Source: Flavobacterium hungaricum (GTDB lineage Bacteria > Bacteroidota > Bacteroidia > Flavobacteriales > Flavobacteriaceae). Taken from it: a DNA stretch of 64,000 nt. The translations under genes were made by a program, and so were the position numbers. Below the pieces are notes generated by a model that saw nothing but the letters and a program-made list of their open reading frames with translations, searched no databases and was not told the origin of the DNA. The DNA is taken from contig NZ_PRDM01000002.1 of the NCBI RefSeq assembly GCF_015182285.1, forward strand, positions 1,054,001 to 1,118,000. The letters are read 5' to 3'. Positions 1-8,273 of the stretch are shown piece after piece; the first letter of the stretch is position 1, and every line of letters starts with the position of its first letter.

Positions 1-1
1 A

Positions 2-481
2 ATTAAAGGTTTTGGAATTGCAAATAAGTACGAGAATTTAATTAAAGGAGAATTTCCTTCTTATGACGAGATAGGATGGGAATTATCTTCTATCTGCTGT
101 AATTTAATAGGTGGTATCGGTGTGTATAGGCCTGTTGTTGATAGTTTAAAAATTCACATTGTGTTAACCGAGCTGATTGATAATGATTTAGCTGAAAGAG
201 AAAAGACTAAATATGTTGATTGTGAAAATCATGATAGAAGAAGAAGGGCATTTATCTGCCAGCATTTAAAAGAAGGCAGCAAAAATGGATTCGAAGAATC
301 TTTTGAAACATTTGAAGATATGGAATTCGAATATGAAGATGATGATTTTGTAGCTTGGTGTAACGAATGTGAAAAAGTGAGAATCGAAGAAGGTAGTTTA
401 TCAGGAAAATGCTGGGAAGAAGGCAAATTTAAAATTGTTTGCGAAAAATGCTATTTCAAAATTAAAGAAACAAATATCTAA
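2..481 (+). CDS. Partial protein with C-terminal zinc-ribbon-like cysteines
   Basis: The reading frame is open to the left edge, so the N-terminus is missing and 159 residues are visible. The C-terminal half has an acidic stretch and cysteine pairs in the pattern CENH, FICQHL, WCNECE and CEKCYF, which suggests a zinc-binding ribbon. A GTG at 122 could be read as a start, but the frame continues upstream without a stop and with coding-like sequence. It ends 1 nt before the TPR gene start at 483, so the two are probably one operon. I do not recognise a function. Small proteins of this type are common in toxin-immunity neighbourhoods (inference). Confidence 0.6.
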   Translation: MKGFGIANKYENLIKGEFPSYDEIGWELSSICCNLIGGIGVYRPVVDSLKIHIVLTELIDNDLAEREKTKYVDCENHDRRRRAFICQHLKEGSKNGFEESFETFEDMEFEYEDDDFVAWCNECEKVRIEEGSLSGKCWEEGKFKIVCEKCYFKIKETNI

Positions 482-482
482 A

Positions 483-1415
483 ATGAAAAATCAAATTCTG
501 ATTTTATTACTATTACTTAAAATATTAGCAGTTCAAGGGCAGAGTAAAATGGAAAATAAATGTATTACTTGGGATGATTTTGTAAAAGGATTTGGTAAAG
601 AGATGGTTTCCGCTGCAGATGTCTTTAAAAGTATGTCTGATAGTGGATTGAAAGACAATTCTCTAACTAAAATGGATTTTACTTTTATTTCAAACGATAA
701 AGAAAATCTAATCCGATTAGCTGAATTCTTAAGCTCCCATTATCCATATGTATTGCATGAAGTTAAGAAATATGGATCTCTTTGGGAAGTAAATGGAGAA
801 ACAAATGAAATACCAATGACTGCTGACAATTTAATGTATTGGAGTTTGGATATGTACAAAAGAGGATATGAATTTGATTCAACTCTCGATGCTTATGGAG
901 GATTATTTGATCCACAAAACCCAAATTTTCCAGACTTGGATAATTCGAAAGCGGAGTACTATTTTGATAAAGGTGTTGATTGTTATAACAATAGAGATTT
1001 AAGCGGCTCAATATTTAATTGGTCATTGGCAATTGCAATTGATTCGAAAGATCCAAATGCTTATTATTCAAGAGCAATTGTAAAGAATGAACTTTATACT
1101 TGGAAATCCGCTCTTAAAGATTATGACAAAGCTATAGAGATTGCTCCAAAATTTGGAAGCGCTTTAATAAATAGAGGCGGATTAAAAGATGAAAACGGAG
1201 ACTATCAAGGAGCGATTGCAGATTATGAAAAAGTACTGCAGTTTGATAATTCATCACTTGAAAATAAACAGCAAGCATATTTTAATCTTGGAAATACAAA
1301 ATTTAATTTAAAGGATAAAAGGGCAGCTTGTGAAAATTGGAATAGAGCATTGGAACTTGGTGCCGATTATGCTAAAGATAAAATTGATGAATACTGTAAA
1401 GGAAAAAAGAAATGA
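483..1415 (+). CDS. Secreted tetratricopeptide-repeat protein
   Basis: This is a 310-residue protein with a signal peptide: a basic N-terminus, then a run of Leu/Ile ending near AVQGQS. The start at 483 is preferred over an in-frame ATG at 435 because it places the signal peptide at the N-terminus and avoids overlap with the upstream gene. From about residue 157 to 305 there are three or four TPR-type helices with the expected spacing (for example YYFDKGVDCYNN, AYYSRAIVKNELY, SALINRGGLKDENGDY). TPR repeats mediate protein-protein contacts. The partner is unknown, and the protein probably acts in the periplasm or at the cell surface. Confidence 0.75.
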   Translation: MKNQILILLLLLKILAVQGQSKMENKCITWDDFVKGFGKEMVSAADVFKSMSDSGLKDNSLTKMDFTFISNDKENLIRLAEFLSSHYPYVLHEVKKYGSLWEVNGETNEIPMTADNLMYWSLDMYKRGYEFDSTLDAYGGLFDPQNPNFPDLDNSKAEYYFDKGVDCYNNRDLSGSIFNWSLAIAIDSKDPNAYYSRAIVKNELYTWKSALKDYDKAIEIAPKFGSALINRGGLKDENGDYQGAIADYEKVLQFDNSSLENKQQAYFNLGNTKFNLKDKRAACENWNRALELGADYAKDKIDEYCKGKKK

Positions 1416-1435
1416 ATGCTTAATCCCTTTCTACA

Positions 1436-1704
1436 ATGAATTTTCTTAAAACTATTATTGGCATTAAGAAGTCAGTCATACAAAATACTGATTTTTTATC
1501 AGAAAGCATTAACCGAGATGATGAGTTTGATTTAGAAGATTGCTTTATGTTTTAACAAAAGCATATAAAATTAAAATAGGTAAAATTGAAGAAAATGCAA
1601 CCTTTCCAAGAGATGTAGCATTTCTAAAAGGTTTAGATTACGATTTTGGGGTGCCTCCAGCAAAAGCAATGGATTGGAAAGAGGAAGAGATGCCAACTAT
1701 TTAG
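1436..1704 (+). pseudogene. Frameshifted small gene, about 89 codons
   Basis: An ATG at 1436 opens 39 codons (MNFLKTIIGIKK...) that end at a stop at 1553-1555. Coding-like sequence then continues in another frame (LYVLTKAYKIKIGKIEENAT... to MDWKEEEMPTI) and ends at 1702-1704. The break falls in the GATTGCTTTATG segment near 1540 and fits a single indel. The reconstructed product is small and acidic, like immunity proteins. I do not recognise its family. Confidence 0.5.
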
Positions 1705-1776
1705 CCTAAATTATGGAGGCTGTTTATTAGTAGCCAGCCGATATTTACATAATGAATAAATAAAATAATAGATGAT

Positions 1777-2088
1777 ATGGTATTAAGCAGCGCAATTGTA
1801 AACTGTATGCATTATGAGGATACTGAAGAATATATGTATTCCATTTATGCTAAAAGAATAAATGGAAAATTTCAGCCAGATTCGGAAGCTTTAGTATTAA
1901 AATTGACAGTTGAAGAAATGGAAATGAAATCAATTGAAGTGGTTGAAGAAAAATGTCCAGGATTTGATTATTTCTTAGAAATATTTGTTTTAAAAGATTT
2001 TTACGAAGATTTATTAAAACTTGAGGAATTCAAATCAGACACGAAAAAGGTAGAAAGAATTATTTATTATGCAGAATTTGATGCTTAA
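1777..2088 (+). CDS. Hypothetical small acidic protein
   Basis: This is a 103-residue cytoplasmic-type protein with no signal peptide or membrane segment. It is rich in Glu, Asp and aromatic residues, and coding-like throughout. It starts MVLSSAIVNCMHYEDTEEY and follows the broken gene at 1436-1704. The size, acidity and position in a run of unrelated small genes resemble immunity-protein arrays. No specific family is recognised. Confidence 0.5.
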   Translation: MVLSSAIVNCMHYEDTEEYMYSIYAKRINGKFQPDSEALVLKLTVEEMEMKSIEVVEEKCPGFDYFLEIFVLKDFYEDLLKLEEFKSDTKKVERIIYYAEFDA

Positions 2089-2321
2089 ATGAAATGGATA
2101 ATTATTAAAAAATATTCTATGATAGAAGTACTTCTTAAAAAAAAATCCAACAATAAAAGTTTTATAATGATTGCGATTTGAAGCTTGAATCTTATCGATT
2201 TGAAACTTCAACTAGTTCTTTAAGAATGACACTTTCAATTAATCAGAACAGCTGTGACAGAGTAAATGCAGTAGTGCATCTCATCTATAGGATTAACAGG
2301 CTGATAGGACTAAATAAAAAA
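2089..2321. other. Non-coding or decayed stretch
   Basis: There is no convincing gene here. From about 2170 a plus-strand frame without an upstream ATG stays open for some 55 codons (CDLKLESYRFETSTSSLRM...). This could be the remnant of another small gene. Nothing else was seen. Confidence 0.3.
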
Positions 2322-2351
2322 GGGACAAAGAAGGAATTTCTTCTTTGTCCC
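2322..2351. terminator. Hairpin terminator
   Basis: An 11-bp perfect stem (GGGACAAAGAA / TTCTTTGTCCC) is flanked by an A-run on the left. On the minus strand it is followed by a U-rich tract, so it would end minus-strand transcripts coming from the GIY-YIG gene side. Confidence 0.6.
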
Positions 2352-2355
2352 AATT

Positions 2356-2411
2356 AGTAGCGGGAACAAGACTCGAACCTGTGTCCGCCGTGGCGGATAA
2401 GAGCCCGCCGA
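2356..2411 (-). pseudogene. Degenerate tRNA-fMet 3' half
   Basis: The minus strand reads a T-arm and acceptor 3' strand like those of the intact tRNA-fMet at 2722-2794 (ACAGGTTCGAGTC-TGTTCCCGCTA). The 5' half is missing, and the anticodon region is replaced by a GC-rich palindrome (GGCGG...CCGCC). It cannot fold as a tRNA and is read as a remnant of recombination at the tRNA locus. Confidence 0.55.
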
Positions 2412-2413
2412 AC

Positions 2414-2668
2414 TTAAATTTTAGCAACAAGGTTTTTGATGAATTCGCGTCCTACAACTGTTTTCAAATATTTTTCTCGTTTCGTTGCTTGGGTTTTAGA
2501 ATTGAAAAATTCAACATAAATTACTGTCCAGGGTCTGAATTTTGGAGTAGAGCCTTTTGTTTCGAGAAAGTTATGTGATTTAAATCTTTCAATTAAATTG
2601 GAACTAAAACCGGTATAAGTTTTCATGAATTTTTCAGAATAGACAATGTAGACAACAAATTCATCCAT
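2414..2668 (-). CDS. GIY-YIG nuclease domain protein
   Basis: This 84-residue protein matches the small stand-alone GIY-YIG (UPF0213-like) proteins common in Bacteroidota. Visible landmarks are VVYIVYS near the N-terminus, YTGFSSNLIERFKSHN (the second block with its conserved Arg), and a lysine/arginine-rich helix KREKYLKTVVGREF. GIY-YIG domains cleave DNA, but the role of these small family members is unclear. It lies between tRNA-fMet and a tRNA remnant, and a decayed partial copy is present at 50644-50858, so this locus appears to have been duplicated. Confidence 0.75.
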   Translation of the reverse strand: MDEFVVYIVYSEKFMKTYTGFSSNLIERFKSHNFLETKGSTPKFRPWTVIYVEFFNSKTQATKREKYLKTVVGREFIKNLVAKI

Positions 2669-2688
2669 ATCACAAATGTTATAAAAAA

Positions 2689-2717
2689 AACACCACTTGT
2701 AGTAAGTGGTGTTTTTT
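2689..2717 (-). terminator. Terminator downstream of tRNA-fMet
   Basis: A 10-bp perfect stem (AACACCACTT / AAGTGGTGTT) is followed by a U-run on the minus strand. It lies immediately 3' of the tRNA gene at 2722-2794. The same hairpin, slightly changed, occurs at about 50819-50845 next to the tRNA remnant. Confidence 0.7.
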
Positions 2718-2721
2718 GTAG

Positions 2722-2794
2722 TAGCGGGAACAGGACTCGAACCTGTGACCTTCGGGTTATGAGCCCGACGAGCTGCCTACTGCTCTATCCCGCG
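2722..2794 (-). tRNA. tRNA-fMet (CAT), copy 1
   Basis: This is a 73-nt tRNA with anticodon CAT. Initiator features are visible: position 1 is C and is not paired with the opposing base, and the anticodon stem has three consecutive G:C pairs (GGGCTCATAACCC). The T-arm reads ACAGGTTCGAGTCCTGT. CCA is not encoded. A -7 box TATCTTTG lies 13 bp upstream at 2807-2814. It is identical to the copy at 52641-52713, including 20 bp of upstream sequence. Confidence 0.92.
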
Positions 2795-2885
2795 ATGTTT
2801 CGGGTGCAAAGATACACAGTAAATACGGTTATGCAAATAATTTTGGTACTTTATTTTTTATAATTTAAAATTAAGACTGGTTTTT

Positions 2886-3410
2886 TCAGATTTTGAAATT
2901 CAGTAATTCATGGTAAACGTTTCCAGTTAAGCCTAATAGCAAACCAAACGCGGGTTCGGTTTTATAACCTTTTTGTTTCAATTCTAGAATCTCTCGGCGG
3001 AACTTTTCGCCTTTTTTGCGGAGAATTTGATCCTCAATGACCATATGTTTGTATCCGTTTTGCTGTTTGGTCGGAATGTTTTGCCCGAAAATTTCGATTT
3101 CGAAATTTTCTAAATAAAAATTGGCAACTACAGATTCCTGATTGTCAATTAAAACTTCACGGATTGTAAAACCGTTTTCTTTTTCGAATAATTGTTTCAC
3201 TTTTTTTGCAAAATCAGATTGGTTTTTAAAACAACAGATGATATCCAGATCGCTGTTTTCGATATCAATATTAATCGGAATCGTGCCGACTAAAATTGGA
3301 TCAAAATCAGAAAGGTTTTCTAAAACACGAAATTGAGTCAAAACGGCAAACGCTGTTTTTTGCTTTTCGTTACCGTCTTTTAGATACGAAATAGTGGTAA
3401 AATCAGTCAT
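2886..3410 (-). CDS. DUF4269 nucleotidyltransferase-like protein
   Basis: This 174-residue protein begins MTDFTTISYLKDG. The start at 3410 overlaps the stop of the upstream glycosyltransferase gene by 8 nt (ATGACTGA), which indicates translational coupling and is preferred to the longer start at 3428. It contains VGTIPINIDIENSDLDIIC, a GS-like and DxD pattern typical of the nucleotidyltransferase superfamily, and resembles DUF4269 proteins. No substrate is known. It shares an operon with the GT39 gene, but a functional link is not evident. Confidence 0.75.
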   Translation of the reverse strand: MTDFTTISYLKDGNEKQKTAFAVLTQFRVLENLSDFDPILVGTIPINIDIENSDLDIICCFKNQSDFAKKVKQLFEKENGFTIREVLIDNQESVVANFYLENFEIEIFGQNIPTKQQNGYKHMVIEDQILRKKGEKFRREILELKQKGYKTEPAFGLLLGLTGNVYHELLNFKI

Positions 3411-4926
3411 AATTTTTCTCTTCGGCAATTTCCTGTTCCAATCTTTTGTTGATGTTTACTTTTGCATTTGTAAAGACAAAAATAGTAGTTTGGTATTCTC
3501 TTGCATATTTATTGTTAATCTGGCCTCCAATAAAAGCATTTTCAAAAAACGGACTGGTTTCTGCAAATTCTGTGCTGTTTTCTTCAAAACTTTTAACGCG
3601 AATTAAGTTTTTGTATCGAATATCAAGATTGAACCAATTTACATAATCAGCATTAAAAGAAACGGCTTTAATTCCTTTTTGAGTATAAAAATTAATCGCT
3701 CCGGCTTGGCCGTAATTATCGCAAAGTACAATCGTTTCTTTTTGGTTTGAAAGCATTGCATACAAAGAATCTGTTTTTCGAGCCAATTCTTTCCATCCCA
3801 GCATATCGGCAAAATCCTGCGGTAATTGATGTTCTTTTCCGTCTTCCCAGCGAAGCATTCCCAGTTTTCTATATTTTTCAGGATGTAAGGCCATATACTG
3901 CGGACTTTTATTAGGAAATGCAACATTGTACATCGGAATGAAAAGCAGTAACGGAATCAAGATGAAAAAGGGTTTTAAGAACCGTTTCCATCCCGTACTT
4001 AAAACATCCGATAAAAAAACAGCTCCAAAGGCAATATAAATAGGGTAAAGGCCAATTGCGTAATACGCTTTAGCTTTGAAATAAAGAAAAATAAGCAGTG
4101 TAAAAATAAATGCAGCAAAAAAGAAGCTGTAATTATGAAATGGTTTGTAAAACAAGCAAGCATATAATCCTGCCAGAATTACAAAAAGAGCACCGATAAA
4201 AAATAAGATTTGTTCTTTTAGAAAATCAACACGATCTACATTGACCAATTGCGTTTCGGCCAATTCCTTCATATGATGCACAATTGGAAAATGATTGTTG
4301 TACTGCCATAAAAGATTAGGAAGGATCAGAAGGATTCCGAAAAGTAACGCAAAATAAAGTTGTTTTTGAGTCAGTATTTTACGCTGATTGGATAATAAAA
4401 CGGCTGGAATTAACCCCAGTAAAAGAAATAAGATGTTGTATTTGTTAAGAAACCCAAAGGCAAAAACAGCGGCACTAATATAAAGCCATTTTGATTTTTG
4501 AGTGGTAATATAAAGAACCAGAAAATAATAAAAAGCAGTCCAGCAAAGTACATCGAGCGAATTGGGCTGGTAAAGCGTATTTAAGCGCAAAAGACAGGAA
4601 AATAAAATGCATACAGCTCCTAAAATCAGAGCGTAGAGATTTCCTTTTAAAAGTTCAATAGTTTTCCAAACTACCAAAAGTGTCAGTGCGCCAAATAGGG
4701 CAGGGAAGAATTTTATCCAGAAAACGGAATTTCCGAGAAGATAAATAAGGTACGAAAACCAAGAAGTTACGGGCGGTACAGACAAATAGCCCCAAGCCAG
4801 ATGATGAGCCTGATCGAGATGCAGATATTCGTCACGCTGTAAATCGTATTCGGGACTGATTAAAATGTATTGTAAAGCAAATTTTAAAAGTATAAATCCG
4901 ATTAGAATGACGGTTTTCTTGCTCAT
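3403..4926 (-). CDS. Membrane glycosyltransferase, family 39 (ArnT/PMT-like)
   Basis: This is a 507-residue integral membrane protein with about ten hydrophobic helices. The N-terminal periplasmic loop after the first helix carries the acidic motif LQRDEYLHLDQA, as expected for GT-C fold enzymes that use polyprenyl-phosphate sugars. The C-terminal 130 residues form a soluble region (LCDNYGQAGAINFYTQKG). Family members move a sugar from an undecaprenyl carrier to lipid A, proteins or glycans at the outer face of the inner membrane; the acceptor here is unknown. The gene is first in an operon with the DUF4269 gene. Confidence 0.85.
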   Translation of the reverse strand: MSKKTVILIGFILLKFALQYILISPEYDLQRDEYLHLDQAHHLAWGYLSVPPVTSWFSYLIYLLGNSVFWIKFFPALFGALTLLVVWKTIELLKGNLYALILGAVCILFSCLLRLNTLYQPNSLDVLCWTAFYYFLVLYITTQKSKWLYISAAVFAFGFLNKYNILFLLLGLIPAVLLSNQRKILTQKQLYFALLFGILLILPNLLWQYNNHFPIVHHMKELAETQLVNVDRVDFLKEQILFFIGALFVILAGLYACLFYKPFHNYSFFFAAFIFTLLIFLYFKAKAYYAIGLYPIYIAFGAVFLSDVLSTGWKRFLKPFFILIPLLLFIPMYNVAFPNKSPQYMALHPEKYRKLGMLRWEDGKEHQLPQDFADMLGWKELARKTDSLYAMLSNQKETIVLCDNYGQAGAINFYTQKGIKAVSFNADYVNWFNLDIRYKNLIRVKSFEENSTEFAETSPFFENAFIGGQINNKYAREYQTTIFVFTNAKVNINKRLEQEIAEEKNYD

Positions 4927-5028
4927 CTCGATGGGTTTTTAGATACTGAATTTTGGAAGTTGAAATCTAAAGCTAATATATTGTTTATTTTGATTTAAGT
5001 TTAAAAATCAATAAGATAACCTCAACAA

Positions 5029-5058
5029 AAAAGCTTCAGATCGCAATCTGAAGCTTTT
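5029..5058. terminator. Terminator of the DUF4494 gene
   Basis: A 13-bp perfect stem AAAAGCTTCAGAT / ATCTGAAGCTTTT flanked by A and T runs works in either direction. It lies just 3' of the minus-strand gene at 5084-5629. The same stem core occurs at 47850-47877 and 52606-52634. Confidence 0.75.
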
Positions 5059-5083
5059 ATAAATTTTTATATTGAATTCTGAA

Positions 5084-5629
5084 TTATTCTTCCACAGCGG
5101 TTTCAAATTCCATATGATCAACAATTTCTACAGCCTTTTCTGGTTTAGAAGCTTTCAGGGTATTAAAACGTTCCAGCATTTCTGCTTCACCTTCTTCACC
5201 GCTGAAATAAGGAAAAACATCCATAATTGCTGTTTCTGAAATAGCCGGAATAGAATATTCGCCCATTGTATTTTTCATTACATGAAGCGTGTTGTCAAAA
5301 GCTTCGCGAACATCATTTGCCTGAACCAGCATGTACATGCTTGTTTTTCGTTCTTTACCGCTTTCTTCATCATAAGCAACTAAAGTGATTTTAGATTTAA
5401 ACCATCTATCTGCATTTTCAAACGGGTGTATTTCGGCATAATTTGCCACTTTGATAGCCGTGATTTTAAACTCCTCACTCGTATAAGCAGCCATTTCTTC
5501 GTGCATTCTTTTTTCGGCTTCTGTATAAGATAAAGCGTCAACCAAATAAGGTTCGGTTAAAACTTTTTGTCCGCCGGTTTCATCTGTCTTTCTATATTTT
5601 ACTTTGCATTCGTACCAAACTGCGCTCAT
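5084..5629 (-). CDS. DUF4494 domain protein
   Basis: This 181-residue soluble protein matches the Bacteroidota DUF4494 family in length and in its opening WYECKVKYRKTDETG and central KSKITLVAYDEESGKERK. It has no signal peptide. The family has no established function. The gene is a single unit with its own terminator at 5029-5058. Confidence 0.8.
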   Translation of the reverse strand: MSAVWYECKVKYRKTDETGGQKVLTEPYLVDALSYTEAEKRMHEEMAAYTSEEFKITAIKVANYAEIHPFENADRWFKSKITLVAYDEESGKERKTSMYMLVQANDVREAFDNTLHVMKNTMGEYSIPAISETAIMDVFPYFSGEEGEAEMLERFNTLKASKPEKAVEIVDHMEFETAVEE

Positions 5630-6067
5630 TTCTTTTAAATTTTAAAGGATGTCAAAGATAAATTTTACACTAAAATAAATACTTAAATATTAAAATAGAT
5701 ATTCACAATTTGAAATTGTTTTTGGTAACCTATTGACCCGTTGAAAGTTGTGTTTTTTGAAAAAGAATCTAAAAATGGATTGTAAGAAATTTTATTTTCA
5801 AAAGAACCTTTGTTGGCGATGTACTTTCTTTTAATAAAATCTAAAATGTAAGATATTGTTTTTCAATAATTTGTTTTTTGCAGATTGTTAAAGTTTCATT
5901 TTTTCTGATTTTTCTCAGAACCGTATACCGTATTTCTACGTAAGTGCTTAAAAACGGTTTTTGGAAGTGGGATAAATTCAAATGATAATTAGGTTTTTGG
6001 AGCAACAGAATCTTATCACACTTCTAAAAATCGTTTTTTTATAATTAAATTTTAATAAAAATAAAGG
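5630..6067. other. 438-bp intergenic region
   Basis: This region separates the divergent genes at 5084-5629 (minus) and 6068-6310 (plus). It is very AT-rich. No ORF, RNA gene or clear promoter could be supported. The only structured segment is around 5920-5960 (ACCGTATACCGTATTTCTACGTAAG), of unknown meaning. Confidence 0.3.
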
Positions 6068-6310
6068 TTGGGAAAATTAAACGTTCAGAGATTAAAAGAA
6101 ACTTTAAACTATCTTCAGAGTAAACAGCGAGAGCTAAAAAGACAACAGGAAACCGATACCCGAAGTCTGGAATCAATGATAAAGTATTTGAAAAAAGACA
6201 TGATGGAGCAATACCATCTTTCTGAACATCATGTTTCTATTAAACAAGAAATTAAAGATACCGAAGCTTTTATAGAAAATGTAAAGAATATTATCGAAAC
6301 GAATTCTTGA
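6068..6310 (+). CDS. Small coiled-coil protein
   Basis: This 80-residue protein is almost entirely charged and helical (LKETLNYLQSKQRELKRQQETDTRSLESMIKYLKKDMMEQ), with heptad-like spacing of Leu/Ile that predicts a coiled coil. The start is a TTG, and no ATG is available near the N-terminus, so the start is uncertain. It has no signal peptide and I recognise no family. Confidence 0.5.
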   Translation: MGKLNVQRLKETLNYLQSKQRELKRQQETDTRSLESMIKYLKKDMMEQYHLSEHHVSIKQEIKDTEAFIENVKNIIETNS

Positions 6311-6481
6311 ATTGAAGTCTTCAAATTTAAGGGTTTGAATAAATAAAGAAAACTCTTTCTCGTGAAGCTTAATTCTTTTATTAAAAAATAAAGCTGTCTT
6401 CTTGATTGCGATTTTTAATAAAAAATTAAGTTTTGTTTTTAACAAAATGATTAACTTGTTATAAAAAAGGAACAATACCAA

Positions 6482-6514
6482 TTGTTTCAAAACAAGAGTA
6501 CTTTTATATCTTTC
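6482..6514 (+). promoter_or_regulatory. Candidate promoter of the GH130 gene
   Basis: A TTG at 6482-6484 followed after 22 bp by TATCTTTC at 6507-6514 fits the Bacteroidota housekeeping promoter (TTG, 17-23 bp, TAnnTTTG) with one mismatch in the -7 box. It lies about 80 bp upstream of the start at 6595. Confidence 0.45.
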
Positions 6515-6594
6515 TAAGTTACAGTTCCCAAGACTGATTTTTAGCGATAGCAAAAGTGCCTTTTATTCATTGTAATTAAAAAAAAGACAAATTT

Positions 6595-8061
6595 ATGCGA
6601 GTATCAGTAGTTCGAAAAAATATAAAATTCACCCCAGATTCCAGAAGAGTTGTTGCCCGATATTTTATGAACGGATATGAACGGACACAACAAATGGTAC
6701 TTCGAATCATGATGCTTGACGAAAAACAGGTGACACAGACTTTGGAGCAGACCCTGCGCGAATTTGCCAGACGTCACCGAAATATTTCTGCCGTTTTTTT
6801 TAGACACTGCGAAAAAATAAGACCCATAATAGAGTCGATGGAGATTGACTACGAAGGAATGTCTGTAGACCGAAAAATGCTTATAGGTTCTTATTGCACT
6901 ATGGAATATGCGATTGAATCGGCAGCGATTTTTAACCCTTCAATAGTAGAAGATTTTGACCAAACCGGATTAGAGGCCGGAGAAAAACGAGTCGTTATTT
7001 CTTTTAGAGCAACAGGTGAGGGGCATATTTCTTCGATTGTTTTTAGAAGAGGAATTCTCGACAGAGACAATAATCTGCATATAATGAAAATTGGAAATCA
7101 TATTGATAAGGCAGAAATTGAACATAAAACGCTATTCAATAAAGAACGATTTCTGACTAAATTAGCAGAAATGCATACGACAGATAAATATATTGTGCAG
7201 ATTATGCAGGACCTGCCCAACGAATTTGAGTTTGCGGTTCTTAAAAACATACTCAAAACTTCTTTGAGTGATCCGTTGATTCGGGAAGAAAGAAAAATGG
7301 CACTTCAGGAAATTCTTTGGCTGGCGAACTCATTCTACGACATTCAATTCAAACATGATTCGGATATTACAGAACGAGTTATTTTTCCGATTTCAGAATC
7401 AGAAAGCAGAGGGATAGAAGATGCTCGTTTCGTCCGTTTTGTAGACGATGATAATTCTGTTCGTGTTATGGCAACGTATACCGCTTACAATGGACATACT
7501 ATATTGCCGAAGCTAATTTCTACCGAAGATTTTTATAATTTTAGAGTAATGCCGCTTCATGGAGTGGGGGCTCAGAATAAAAACCTGGCTTTGTTTCCTA
7601 GAAAAATCAAAGGAAAATATGCCATGCTTGCCCGAATAGATGGTGTTAATAATTACATCATGTATTCGGAAAGAGTGACACAATGGAATACACCTATATT
7701 ATTGCAAGAACCTCGTTATACTTGGGAATTTACACAAATTGGAAACTGCGGTTCTCCATTATGGACCCCAGAGGGATGGCTCGTAATTACGCACGGGGTC
7801 GGAACAATGCGCCGCTATTGTATTGGTGCTTCGCTGTTTGATCTCGATGATCCATCCAAAGAAATTGGCAGGCTTACAGAGCCTTTGCTTGCTCCCTTAG
7901 AAGATGAACGAGAAGGTTATGTGCCCAATGTGGTTTATTCTTGCGGCGCTTTAATTCATAACGACAGCTTGATTTTACCTTACGCCGTTTCCGATTATTG
8001 TTCGACTTATGGCGTAGTCAATATGGCAGAATTAATAGATGCTTTGAAGAAAAGTAAATAA
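6595..8061 (+). CDS. Glycoside hydrolase family 130 (beta-mannoside phosphorylase-like)
   Basis: This is a 488-residue cytoplasmic enzyme without a signal peptide. The C-terminal two thirds show GH130 five-bladed propeller features, including SRGIEDARFVRF, MATYTAYNGHT, KNLALFPRKIKGKYAMLARID, IGNCGSPLWTPEGWLVITHGVG and AVSDYCSTYGVVNMAELI. GH130 enzymes phosphorolyse or hydrolyse beta-mannosides. The roughly 200-residue N-terminal region (RRVVARYFMNGYERTQQM...) is typical of the longer subgroup. The gene stands alone, so its natural substrate cannot be inferred from neighbours. Confidence 0.85.
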   Translation: MRVSVVRKNIKFTPDSRRVVARYFMNGYERTQQMVLRIMMLDEKQVTQTLEQTLREFARRHRNISAVFFRHCEKIRPIIESMEIDYEGMSVDRKMLIGSYCTMEYAIESAAIFNPSIVEDFDQTGLEAGEKRVVISFRATGEGHISSIVFRRGILDRDNNLHIMKIGNHIDKAEIEHKTLFNKERFLTKLAEMHTTDKYIVQIMQDLPNEFEFAVLKNILKTSLSDPLIREERKMALQEILWLANSFYDIQFKHDSDITERVIFPISESESRGIEDARFVRFVDDDNSVRVMATYTAYNGHTILPKLISTEDFYNFRVMPLHGVGAQNKNLALFPRKIKGKYAMLARIDGVNNYIMYSERVTQWNTPILLQEPRYTWEFTQIGNCGSPLWTPEGWLVITHGVGTMRRYCIGASLFDLDDPSKEIGRLTEPLLAPLEDEREGYVPNVVYSCGALIHNDSLILPYAVSDYCSTYGVVNMAELIDALKKSK

Positions 8062-8210
8062 TATAATTTGGAACAGGTGAAATTCGAAAAATGTAAGAAA
8101 AGGATTCAATTAAGCGTGTTTGTTGATAATTTGCAATGTTTTATTTTAAAATGAACATAAATTCGTTGATAAATCGAGTGAAATAAAAATGAATTTTTAG
8201 ATGATTTTTA

Positions 8211-8218
8211 TAGCTTTG
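8211..8218 (+). promoter_or_regulatory. -7 box upstream of 8274
   Basis: TAGCTTTG matches the Bacteroidota -7 consensus TAnnTTTG exactly and lies 55 bp upstream of the start codon at 8274. No clear -33 TTG was found at the usual distance. Confidence 0.5.
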
Positions 8219-8273
8219 TAAAATATACGTTACCAAATAATCAATTGGAAACAATTATAAAAATCCAAAGACA

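Noticed and set aside
2356..2411. A third functional tRNA
   Set aside because: Only the T-arm and acceptor 3' side are present. The anticodon region is replaced by a palindrome and the 5' half is missing.
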